Positions 1-6,026 of a DNA stretch of 8,042 nt are shown piece after piece. Below the pieces are notes generated by a model. It had not been told where the DNA came from. It made no database searches and worked only from the letters and a program-made list of their open reading frames with translations. Location: the NCBI GenBank assembly GCA_945877005.1, contig CAMCQL010000076.1, positions 1 to 8,042 of the forward strand. The letters are read 5' to 3'. A program made the translations under genes and the position numbers. Numbering within the stretch: position 1 is the stretch's first letter; each line of letters opens with the position of its first letter. This DNA comes from Chryseobacterium gleum (GTDB taxonomy: Bacteria > Bacteroidota > Bacteroidia > Flavobacteriales_D > Crocinitomicaceae).

Positions 1-219
1 CATTTGACTCAATGGCTAGGTATAATTGCTTGTTTTTTAGCTGCAATTTTATCGTTTTTATTCAAGTTATCACTCATTCCTTTATTGGGTTTATTGTGCT
101 GTTTTTATTTGATGACGCACTTAGAACTTATAAATTGGATCGGTTTTGGTGGATGGATGTTGATTGGATTGATAATTTATTTTACTTATAGTAGAAAAAG
201 AAGTAAGTTAAATAACTAA
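1..219 (+). CDS. Cationic amino-acid permease (APC superfamily), C-terminal fragment
   Basis: This is the 3' end of a gene whose start lies off the left edge. The frame is open from base 1, and the TTG at base 4 is probably just an internal Leu codon. About 72 residues remain. They hold a hydrophobic segment, a short polar turn, a second membrane segment (about residues 46-62 of the fragment) and a basic cytoplasmic tail ending RKRSKLNN. The order SLIPLLGLL, CFYLM, WIGFGGWMLIGLIIYF, then a short basic tail closely resembles the C-terminal domain of bacterial CAT/YfnA-type cationic amino-acid transporters (Pfam AA_permease_C). Members are inner-membrane proteins that import amino acids such as lysine or arginine; the substrate cannot be read from this piece. 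No hairpin terminator is visible after the stop. The family call is from remembered family pattern; a stand-alone small membrane protein is the less likely alternative. Confidence 0.72.
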   Translation, partial: HLTQWLGIIACFLAAILSFLFKLSLIPLLGLLCCFYLMTHLELINWIGFGGWMLIGLIIYFTYSRKRSKLNN

Positions 220-617
220 TTCATTTTTAAAATTCATGGATAAATAATCTATAATTAGGGCTAATGGACAAAAAGTAGGCTGAATTTCTGATTTTTTAAA
301 ACAACAGAATAGTTTCCAAAACAAACTTTCCAATTAAAATGAAATTAGAAGACCGTTGCAATAGTTATAAATCGAGGCAGATTAAAAATTTAATAACGGT
401 TCCGATAGCCATCTGAATTACATCTGTAAATGAGGGTGTTAAACTTATGATTAGACGATGAGTTAGGGATTTTCAACATTCTTAATAGTTTAAAGTTCTG
501 GATTATTAAGATACCTCCTTCTTGATATGTTCCAATAACTGTTTCACTCCCCTATCTCTATAGCAAAATAGTATTTATCCATAAAAAACAAATTGTTAAC
601 TTTAGAAAAAAAGCCCC
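220..617. other. 398-bp spacer with no supportable gene
   Basis: No reading frame on either strand is long enough or protein-like enough to call. The longest forward piece noticed is a 25-codon ORF (339-416, ATG after AATTAAA, TGA stop); its frame then stays open for 14 more codons, which would fit a decayed gene as well as chance. A short inverted repeat, ACCGTT (352-357) and AACGGT (395-400), is present but only 6 bp long. There is no clear terminator for the permease upstream. The last 25 bases are A-rich and probably hold the rarA promoter and leader. Confidence 0.5.
597..604 (+). promoter_or_regulatory. Possible -7 element for rarA
   Basis: TAACTTTA matches seven of eight positions of the Bacteroidota -7 consensus TAnnTTTG and lies 13 bp before the rarA ATG. 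No TTTG is found at the expected distance upstream, where the sequence reads TTAT. If it is used, the leader would be very short. The call is tentative. Confidence 0.22.
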
Positions 618-1901
618 ATGACTCATATTCCATTGGCAGAAAGAATGCGTCCAAAAAAATTAAACGAATACATTGGGCAAAAGCATCTCATAGGAGAAAA
701 CAGTAGTTTACTCAACTCCATAAAAAAAGGTTTTTTACCGTCATTCATTTTTTGGGGTCCTCCAGGTGTTGGTAAGACCACCTTAGCAAATCTAATTTCG
801 AATGAACTTGATGCGAAATTTCATTCACTTTCAGCTATATCTGCCGGAGTAAAAGAAGTGCGAGATCTGATAAAAAGTGTTGAAAATTCGGGATTATTTA
901 ATCAAAAAAAACATATTTTATTTATCGATGAAATTCATCGGTTTTCAAAATCACAACAAGACTCTCTTTTGAATGCTGTTGAAAGAGGAATTGTAACACT
1001 TATTGGCGCAACAACCGAAAACCCTTCCTTCGAAATAATTTCCGCTTTACTTTCACGCTGTCAAATTTATACCCTCGAACACTTTACAAAAGAGGAATTA
1101 TTGTTATTACTTCAACGTGCAATTCAGTTCGACTCTTACCTTTTAACAAAAAAAATAGTTCTTGAAGAAACAGATGCATTATTATTGCTTTCTGGAGGTG
1201 ATGCTAGAAAGTTATTGAATGTTTTCGAATTAATTATTCAAAGTATTCCAACAAACACAACTCCAATCATCATCACCAATGATTTAGTCACTAAACACGC
1301 TCCAAAATCTCAAATCAATTACGATAAAAATGGAGAAAATCATTATGACATCATTTCAGCAATGATAAAATCTATTCGTGGAAGTGATCCCAACGCTGCT
1401 ATTTATTGGCTAGCACGTATGATAGAAGGAGGCGAAGATCCGAAATTTATTTGTAGAAGGTTAATCATATCAGCAAGTGAAGACATCGGTTTAGCGAACC
1501 CTACAGCATTAATCTTAGCTAACAATACGTTCCAAGCTGTACAAACAATTGGTTGGCCAGAAGCACGAATCATTCTCGCTCAATGTGTTATTTACCTTGC
1601 TACGTCACCTAAGGGCAATGCTGCCTACAACGCAATAAACTTAGCGCAAGAATTAGTACGTAAGACAGGTGACTTACAAGTACCTATTCATTTAAGAAAT
1701 GCACCAACACAATTAATGAAAAACCTAGGATATGGCGATAATTACAATTATTCTCATAATTTTGAAAATAATTTTATAAATCAAGAGTATTTACCAAATG
1801 AAATAAGCACAAGCAATTTTTTTGTGGCTGGAAGTTCATCAAGAGAACAAGAAATAAAAACAAACATTCAACAACTATGGGGCAAAAAATATCCTATGTA
1901 A
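618..1901 (+). CDS. rarA: Replication-associated recombination protein A (AAA+ ATPase RarA/MgsA)
   Basis: RarA is a DNA-dependent ATPase related to clamp-loader subunits and to eukaryotic WRNIP1. It acts at stalled replication forks and DNA ends, interacting with SSB. The 427-residue product has the family's full length and order. The N-terminus carries the PLAxRMRPxxLxEYIGQxHL signature (residues 5-24). It is followed by Walker A GPPGVGKTT (47-55), Walker B LFIDEIHR (101-108), sensor 1 GATTENP (130-136), an arginine finger in LLSRC (Arg147) and sensor 2 GGDAR (193-197). The C-terminal half (about 240-427) is the RarA-type tetramerisation region, with the conserved RxIEGGEDPKFICRRL-like and SEDIGLANP stretches (about 267-295). 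The ATG at 618 places the signature at the expected distance from the start. The leader is A-rich without a Shine-Dalgarno. The last 25 nt overlap the next gene, suggesting one transcript. No residue needed for ATP hydrolysis is missing. Confidence 0.97.
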   Translation: MTHIPLAERMRPKKLNEYIGQKHLIGENSSLLNSIKKGFLPSFIFWGPPGVGKTTLANLISNELDAKFHSLSAISAGVKEVRDLIKSVENSGLFNQKKHILFIDEIHRFSKSQQDSLLNAVERGIVTLIGATTENPSFEIISALLSRCQIYTLEHFTKEELLLLLQRAIQFDSYLLTKKIVLEETDALLLLSGGDARKLLNVFELIIQSIPTNTTPIIITNDLVTKHAPKSQINYDKNGENHYDIISAMIKSIRGSDPNAAIYWLARMIEGGEDPKFICRRLIISASEDIGLANPTALILANNTFQAVQTIGWPEARIILAQCVIYLATSPKGNAAYNAINLAQELVRKTGDLQVPIHLRNAPTQLMKNLGYGDNYNYSHNFENNFINQEYLPNEISTSNFFVAGSSSREQEIKTNIQQLWGKKYPM

Positions 1902-2842
1902 TCTCATTTCTTTTATACTATTTAATAGTACTACCTATTTCATGGCTACCAATGAGCATATTGCATATGATTTCTGATGTTCTATATTTACTGTTAATAT
2001 ATCTCATTCCGTACAGAGAAAAATTAATTCGGAAGAATATATATCATTCCTTTCCGAATGCAACACATAGAGAAAGGGTTGAAATAAAAAGAAAATTTTA
2101 CAGGCATTTTGCAGACTTAATTGTAGAAGGAATAAAAAACTTAAGTATCTCAGAAAATGAATTGCTCCGAAGATTTAAAATATCCAATCCTGACCTTCTA
2201 AAAGAATTGTATAAAAAAAACAAAAATGTATTGTTAGTTGGAGGTCATTACAATAATTGGGAATGGTTGATTACTTCTCAAAATTTTCTTTTCAGGAACC
2301 AAGCAGTTGGAATCGGTATGCCAATTAGCAATGTCTTTTTTAATCAAAAAATCAATGAACGAAGAGCTCGCTTTGGTATGAAAATACTACACCCTAACTT
2401 TATTCATGAATTTTATGAATCCCCACAACCAAAGCCTTATGCTACACTGATACTTTCAGACCAAAGTCCAGGAAACAGTGAGAAATCGTTCTGGATGAAT
2501 TTTCTAAACCAACCAACAGCTGTACTTTTTGGCTGTGAATTAATCGCACATCAATACGACCAAGCAGTTGTTTATTTTACAATCTCAAAACCAAAAAGAG
2601 GCCATTATTTGATGCATCTTGAACTCATCACAGAATCTCCAAAAACATTAAAATGGGGAGAAATTACTACGCAACATACGCACTTATTAGAACGGGACAT
2701 TATAAAAAAGCCTGAATTTTGGCTTTGGTCACACAACCGATGGAAACGTAAAATTCCTAAGGATATTGAATTACTTCGTACAACTCAAAAAGAAAATTTT
2801 AACAGAAAATTCAACTCCATTAATTCACAAAATCCCACGTAA
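1877..2842 (+). CDS. Lysophospholipid / lipid A acyltransferase (LpxL/HtrB superfamily)
   Basis: The product belongs to the bacterial lipid A biosynthesis acyltransferase family (Pfam Lip_A_acyltrans), which transfers a fatty acyl chain from acyl-ACP to a lipid A precursor or related lipid at the cytoplasmic face of the inner membrane. The 321 residues are close to normal length. They begin with a hydrophobic anchor (about 7-45), followed by the YREKLIRKNI block typical of the family. The catalytic HX4E motif is His124-YNNW-Glu129 within GGHYNNWEW. A DQSP motif at 195-198 and WLWSHNRWK at 282-290 are also diagnostic. The start at 1877 keeps the whole anchor; the next Met (residue 26) would delete half of it. 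The gene overlaps rarA by 25 nt in another frame with no Shine-Dalgarno, consistent with coupled translation. Its 3' end overlaps the convergent porin gene by 23 bp. Exact acceptor and chain specificity cannot be told from sequence, so no symbol is given. Confidence 0.92.
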   Translation: MGQKISYVISFLLYYLIVLPISWLPMSILHMISDVLYLLLIYLIPYREKLIRKNIYHSFPNATHRERVEIKRKFYRHFADLIVEGIKNLSISENELLRRFKISNPDLLKELYKKNKNVLLVGGHYNNWEWLITSQNFLFRNQAVGIGMPISNVFFNQKINERRARFGMKILHPNFIHEFYESPQPKPYATLILSDQSPGNSEKSFWMNFLNQPTAVLFGCELIAHQYDQAVVYFTISKPKRGHYLMHLELITESPKTLKWGEITTQHTHLLERDIIKKPEFWLWSHNRWKRKIPKDIELLRTTQKENFNRKFNSINSQNPT

Positions 2843-4550
2843 ATCCTATTCGGAAAATTGATGGTGAAATCGGATAATTTTTCACCACAAACACTTTTTG
2901 TTGCGTTGTAAAATCATTCAAATTTTCAGCTTTGAAATAAAACCTAAATTCATCAATATTTACGGCAAATAAAGCATCAAATTGGAGAACTGATTGAACT
3001 CGTGATTTGACTTGCGAAACCCTATAAATTGCTAATCTATCTTCATAGGAAAAAGCATCATAAGCTGAACGGGTATAGACATCTGCTCCGACTAATACCT
3101 CCATTTTGTTAGCGAAAACTCTTTTTTTCCAGAAAAATCTACTTCTTAAATCTAACTTAGGTAGAACTTGATCTATACCTCTTAAAGAAGTGAAAGATAG
3201 ATTTGGCTGAACATAAAAAGAGTTCCATTGAAACGTTCTAACAACATTTGCATAAAACAAATCAACGGAAGGGTAAAGTTGATTATTCCATGAAGTTCCA
3301 TCAAAAAAATAATGCTCTTTAATTGATTTTACTCCAACAGTCAAAGAAAAATCTTTTTTAATCGACGTTAACTGGTAACGAAAAAATATATTTTTTTGTA
3401 GCTTAATATTAATTGTTTCAAAATCAAGAGTATTAGAATAATAAGTTCTTTGATTCGGGTAAGGAAGTGATTGAGCCCATCCTGCGTCCCACATGTGAGA
3501 AAAATTAATTCCTTTCCATTTCATTTTTAATTGAACATCACGTTGGAAATTTGCACCAATTAAATTAATATTTAACCTTATTGATGCTTCAAAACGATCT
3601 GTTAACTGAGTGGTATAATTTGATCTCACATCGTACTCACTTCTTGTTTGTGAACCTAAAGAAAAAAACCTCCAATAAGCTCTATTTAAGCTCGTTGAAA
3701 ATTTAAATTTTTTAGTTTGAATGAGGTATCCTAACTCATTATCTAAACGGGAAAATTGAATTTTATCAACCGTTTGTAAACTATCGCGAAAAGATAAATA
3801 ATCTTTGTATATATCCCCTGTTTCTCGATATGTTCGTTGATTCACTAAAAATGAATTTTTTAGAAATATCCCATTTTTCCTCAATGAATCTCCCCATAAA
3901 TTCAAGATATGTTCTGTTTCAAATAAATAATTTTTAAGTGTATCTGTTGCATTTTTCTTATAAATATTGGCGTTTTCAATCCCAAACTGGGTGTAGATTG
4001 AGTCATTCACCAAACCACCAGTTAAGTCTCTATTTATCTTCAATGACTTAAACTCAACTCTATTTTCAGACTTATTTCCTTTGTGTACAACCCTGATTGC
4101 CAATGCATCTTGACTTAATTGATTTCTTCTAACCATTCCTGTACTTACGTACCTATCATACATAAAGGTTAAAAAAATATTTTTTCGAAATGTTTGATAA
4201 TAGTCTGTATGCAAAACCTGAAGTCCATAGGAACCAAAGGAATAATTGAAACTCAATTTAGGAAGCGCCGAAAATTTAGAAGACACATTTTGTTGCAGCC
4301 TACTATTAGAATTTAACTGGTCCAACACATTGAAATAATCATGTCCAAATTGACCAAATGGGGCATTAAATGCACCACCAGGTAGAACAGAATGTTTATC
4401 TGAAAATATAAAATCAACTGAATCTAACTTATCTCCACCTGATTTCGAAAAAGAATATAATGTATCAATCTTTGATAAGAATAAAGAATGAGTTGATTGT
4501 GCATACAAGGAACCATCCAATAAAACAAGAAATAAAATTAAATACTTCAC
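2820..4550 (-). CDS. Outer-membrane beta-barrel protein, Porin_10-like putative porin
   Basis: The 576-residue product starts with a Sec signal peptide (hydrophobic residues 2-12, probable cleavage A17|Q18). After it come a polar stretch with Gly/Pro/Phe-rich residues 56-70 and then alternating polar/aromatic beta-strand sequence rich in Tyr, Phe, Arg and Asn to the end. Features such as PKLSFNYSFGSYGLQVLHTD (98-115), SxGMVRRNQLSQDA (136-149) and the closing FRIGFTWDFVN (566-576) recall the Bacteroidota Porin_10 family, which are predicted channels of the outer membrane with no measured substrate in most cases. It is somewhat short for the family as I recall it. There is no T9SS sorting domain, plug domain or TonB box. 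The start is GTG: an in-frame TAG lies about 16 nt upstream with no ATG between, and this start gives an intact signal peptide. It begins just after the rpsT terminator, and its stop lies inside the acyltransferase gene. Confidence 0.8.
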   Translation of the reverse strand: MKYLILFLVLLDGSLYAQSTHSLFLSKIDTLYSFSKSGGDKLDSVDFIFSDKHSVLPGGAFNAPFGQFGHDYFNVLDQLNSNSRLQQNVSSKFSALPKLSFNYSFGSYGLQVLHTDYYQTFRKNIFLTFMYDRYVSTGMVRRNQLSQDALAIRVVHKGNKSENRVEFKSLKINRDLTGGLVNDSIYTQFGIENANIYKKNATDTLKNYLFETEHILNLWGDSLRKNGIFLKNSFLVNQRTYRETGDIYKDYLSFRDSLQTVDKIQFSRLDNELGYLIQTKKFKFSTSLNRAYWRFFSLGSQTRSEYDVRSNYTTQLTDRFEASIRLNINLIGANFQRDVQLKMKWKGINFSHMWDAGWAQSLPYPNQRTYYSNTLDFETINIKLQKNIFFRYQLTSIKKDFSLTVGVKSIKEHYFFDGTSWNNQLYPSVDLFYANVVRTFQWNSFYVQPNLSFTSLRGIDQVLPKLDLRSRFFWKKRVFANKMEVLVGADVYTRSAYDAFSYEDRLAIYRVSQVKSRVQSVLQFDALFAVNIDEFRFYFKAENLNDFTTQQKVFVVKNYPISPSIFRIGFTWDFVN

Positions 4551-4567
4551 ACCAATTCTAATAAACT

Positions 4568-4590
4568 AAAAAAGGGGGATAAATCCCCCT
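4568..4590 (-). terminator. Intrinsic terminator of rpsT
   Basis: Read on the minus strand, AGGGGGA (from 4590) pairs with TCCCCCT across a 4-base loop, giving a 7-bp stem with five G-C pairs. It is followed directly by a run of T residues (complement of the A-run 4568-4573). It lies 22 bp after the rpsT stop. On the plus strand no T-run follows, so it should act only on minus-strand transcripts. The T-tract ends about 17 bp before the porin GTG. Confidence 0.88.
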
Positions 4591-4611
4591 AAAACTTAAA
4601 ATTAAAAAAAA

Positions 4612-4863
4612 TTATAATTTATTAATCTTAACAGTCAAACCAGACTTCAAATTTGAAGCTTTATTTGAATGAATGATATTTCTTTTAGCTAATTTATCAA
4701 TCATAGAAAAAACTGAAGGTAATAATGTTGTTGCTTCAGACTTATCATTTAAACCACGCAATTTACGTATAGCATTACGCGTTGTTTTGTGTTGGTATTT
4801 ATTACGAATTTTTTTACTTTCGTTCGATCTAATTCTTTTTTTCGAAGACTTATGATTAGCCAT
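4612..4863 (-). CDS. rpsT: 30S ribosomal protein S20
   Basis: S20 binds 16S rRNA early in assembly of the small ribosomal subunit and sits near its base. The 83-residue, highly basic product has the family's start MANHKSSKKRIRSNESKK and the conserved YQHKTTRNAIRKL (24-36). The helical C-terminal half contains SMIDKLAKRNIIHSNKASNLKSGL (about 53-76). Length is normal for Bacteroidota. The ATG at 4863 follows an A-rich leader with no Shine-Dalgarno. The gene starts 42 bp after the second tRNA-Glu, and no good promoter is visible in that gap, which holds only an alternating TA tract. It may therefore be read from the tRNA promoter or from a weak one of its own. A strong terminator follows. Confidence 0.98.
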   Translation of the reverse strand: MANHKSSKKRIRSNESKKIRNKYQHKTTRNAIRKLRGLNDKSEATTLLPSVFSMIDKLAKRNIIHSNKASNLKSGLTVKINKL

Positions 4864-4905
4864 GATGTTTTGTTGTTTTTAGTATATATATAAACATTTT
4901 AATTG

Positions 4906-4977
4906 CAGCCCATAGGAGAATCGAACTCCTGTTTCCAGGATGAAAACCTGGCGTCCTAACCACTAGACGAATGGGCC
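4906..4977 (-). tRNA. tRNA-Glu (anticodon UUC), promoter-distal copy
   Basis: The minus strand folds as a full cloverleaf of 72 nt without encoded CCA: a 7-bp acceptor stem (GGCCCAT with ATGGGCT, ending in a G1-U72 wobble), a D arm with a 3-bp stem, the anticodon stem CCAGG/CCTGG around the loop TTTTCAT (anticodon TTC), variable loop AAAC, and T arm AGGAG-TTCGATT-CTCCT. The discriminator base is G. The anticodon reads GAA and GAG codons. It is identical to the copy 84 bp away and lies 42 bp upstream of rpsT. Confidence 0.97.
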
Positions 4978-4989
4978 AAATAAAATTGG

Positions 4990-5061
4990 CAGCCCATAGG
5001 AGAATCGAACTCCTGTTTCCAGGATGAAAACCTGGCGTCCTAACCACTAGACGAATGGGCC
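4990..5061 (-). tRNA. tRNA-Glu (anticodon UUC), promoter-proximal copy
   Basis: This has the same 72-nt cloverleaf as the neighbouring copy, base for base, with anticodon TTC, the G1-U72 pair and no encoded CCA. Only 12 bp separate the two tRNA genes, so they are almost certainly processed from one precursor. A consensus promoter lies 33 bp upstream of the first tRNA base. Confidence 0.97.
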
Positions 5062-5093
5062 ATAAATAAAGAGCGTGTCCTTATTTTGGTGTG

Positions 5094-5123
5094 CAAATAT
5101 ACAAACTATTTTTTAATTCCAAA
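5094..5123 (-). promoter_or_regulatory. Bacteroidota-type promoter for the tRNA-Glu pair
   Basis: On the minus strand TTTG (5123-5120) is followed after 18 bp by TATATTTG (5101-5094), an exact match to the phylum's -33 TTTG and -7 TAnnTTTG elements with suitable spacing. Transcription would start near 5088, giving a leader of roughly 27 nt before the first tRNA base. Upstream of the -33 box the sequence is rich in A and T tracts, which may help as an UP-like element. rpsT could be part of the same transcript. Confidence 0.8.
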
Positions 5124-5354
5124 ATCAAACTATATTTTTTTTGAAAAAAATGAAATTTTCAGACCCGTATTTGTTTTTGTATTTGATAATGAGAACTAAA
5201 AATGAAATTTAAAACATAAAGTCTTTTGAAACTGATTTTATAGGTAAAAACAGAGCGATTTTATTCAATGAAATCTTTATCTTCGCATTCTTTAATCACT
5301 ACAAACAAATATCAAGAAATAAATTAATTCATTTGAAACAAATAAATAATTAAA
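5124..5354. other. AT-rich intergenic region upstream of the sod-galE unit
   Basis: The region between the divergent tRNA promoter and sod holds no gene. It must contain the promoter of the sod unit, but no full consensus is seen. TGTATTTG (5178-5185) and TTCATTTG (5328-5335) each miss the -7 consensus TAnnTTTG at one base, and neither has TTTG at the right distance upstream. The 20 bases before the sod ATG are almost pure A and T, as is common before Bacteroidota starts. Confidence 0.45.
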
Positions 5355-6026
5355 ATGAAACTATTAACTGTGTTTTTATCTCTTTTCATTGGGATAACCT
5401 ATATATCAGGTCAAAAGTTTATGCTTCCTGAATTAAAATTTAATTTTTCATCTTTAGAACCTACTATAGATTCAGTAACAATGCGTATACATTTTACCAA
5501 ACATCATCAATCGTATGTAACCAATCTAAATAAAGCATTAGAAGCAGAAACCTCAACTATTCAATCTTTAGAAGAGCTTCTCAAAAACATCAGTAAAAAA
5601 TCTGAAACTGTTAGAAACAACGCTGGCGGACACTTCAATCATTCTCTCTTTTGGTCCACTTTATCCCCTACTCCTTCCAGTCAACTAGACCCTGTTTTTT
5701 CCAGTGCAGTAAAAGCTACATTTGGCTCTTTAGATTCATTAAAAAAAACAATGACCGTGAAAGGAACTAAATTATTTGGTTCTGGATGGGTATGGTTAAT
5801 TTTGAAAAAAGACAATACTCTTGCAGTAACAACAACACCAAATCAAGACAATCCGCTGATGGATATCGTTCAAGAACAAGGAATACCTCTTTTATGTATT
5901 GATGTTTGGGAGCACGCCTATTATTTGAAATACCAAAACAAAAGAATAGATTATCTCAATTCTATATGGTCAATTATTGATTGGACAACTGTTTCAACAA
6001 ACTATTTAAAACACGTAAAAAAATAA
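5355..6026 (+). CDS. Exported Fe/Mn superoxide dismutase, Mn-type active site
   Basis: This enzyme converts superoxide to oxygen and hydrogen peroxide. The 223-residue product has an N-terminal signal peptide (hydrophobic residues 3-17, likely cleavage G19|Q20) ahead of a complete Fe/Mn SOD. It should therefore act in the periplasm or outside the cell; there is no lipobox Cys. All four metal ligands are present: His46 (in MRIHFTKHH), His96 (in GGHFNHSLFW), and Asp183 and His187 (in DVWEHAYYLKYQNKR). Tyr54 corresponds to the gateway Tyr34 of the E. coli enzyme. The outer-sphere Gln lies in NQDNPL (Gln164), with Gly92 in GGH, an arrangement typical of Mn-dependent rather than Fe-dependent members. 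The residue next to the first ligand is Phe47, where E. coli MnSOD has His. The ATG at 5355 gives the intact signal peptide. The stop codon shares a base with the galE start, so the genes are probably translated together. Confidence 0.95.
   Translation: MKLLTVFLSLFIGITYISGQKFMLPELKFNFSSLEPTIDSVTMRIHFTKHHQSYVTNLNKALEAETSTIQSLEELLKNISKKSETVRNNAGGHFNHSLFWSTLSPTPSSQLDPVFSSAVKATFGSLDSLKKTMTVKGTKLFGSGWVWLILKKDNTLAVTTTPNQDNPLMDIVQEQGIPLLCIDVWEHAYYLKYQNKRIDYLNSIWSIIDWTTVSTNYLKHVKK

Larger units (their letters stand above)
4905..5062. repeat. Direct tandem duplication of the tRNA-Glu gene
   Basis: Bases 4905-4978 and 4989-5062 are identical over 74 bp, with an 84-bp period. The identity extends only one base beyond each tRNA end, so the copies are kept identical over the functional gene while the spacers differ. 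Such pairs can recombine or be homogenised by gene conversion. An apparent small ORF across this region is only the tRNA sequence read as codons. Confidence 0.95.

Noticed and set aside
1..219. Stand-alone 71-residue membrane protein starting at TTG (base 4)
   Set aside because: The frame is open to the window edge and the sequence resembles the C-terminus of APC cationic amino-acid permeases, so it is better read as a truncated larger gene.
352..400. Inverted repeat as a possible mobile-element end or structured RNA
   Set aside because: The arms are only 6 bp, there is no transposase, no flanking target duplication and no recognisable RNA family.
4673..4855. 60-residue plus-strand ORF
   Set aside because: It lies wholly antisense within rpsT, a certain gene; its hydrophobic look comes from the complement of Lys/Asn-rich codons.
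4856..5047. 63-residue minus-strand ORF with an internal repeated VVRTPGFHPGNRSSILLWA-type segment
   Set aside because: It is the two tRNA-Glu genes read as codons; the repeat is the tandem tRNA duplication, and the tRNA folds explain the sequence fully.
5134..5150. T-run/A-run palindrome resembling a terminator
   Set aside because: It is a homopolymer T-G-A tract with no G-C stem and no room for a loop; it is more likely an A/T tract near the tRNA promoter.
5981..6025. Upstream in-frame ATG that would extend GalE by 15 residues
   Set aside because: The extension is the sod C-terminal region in another frame and precedes the Rossmann strand, where GalE proteins normally begin; the ATG at 6026 fits family length.
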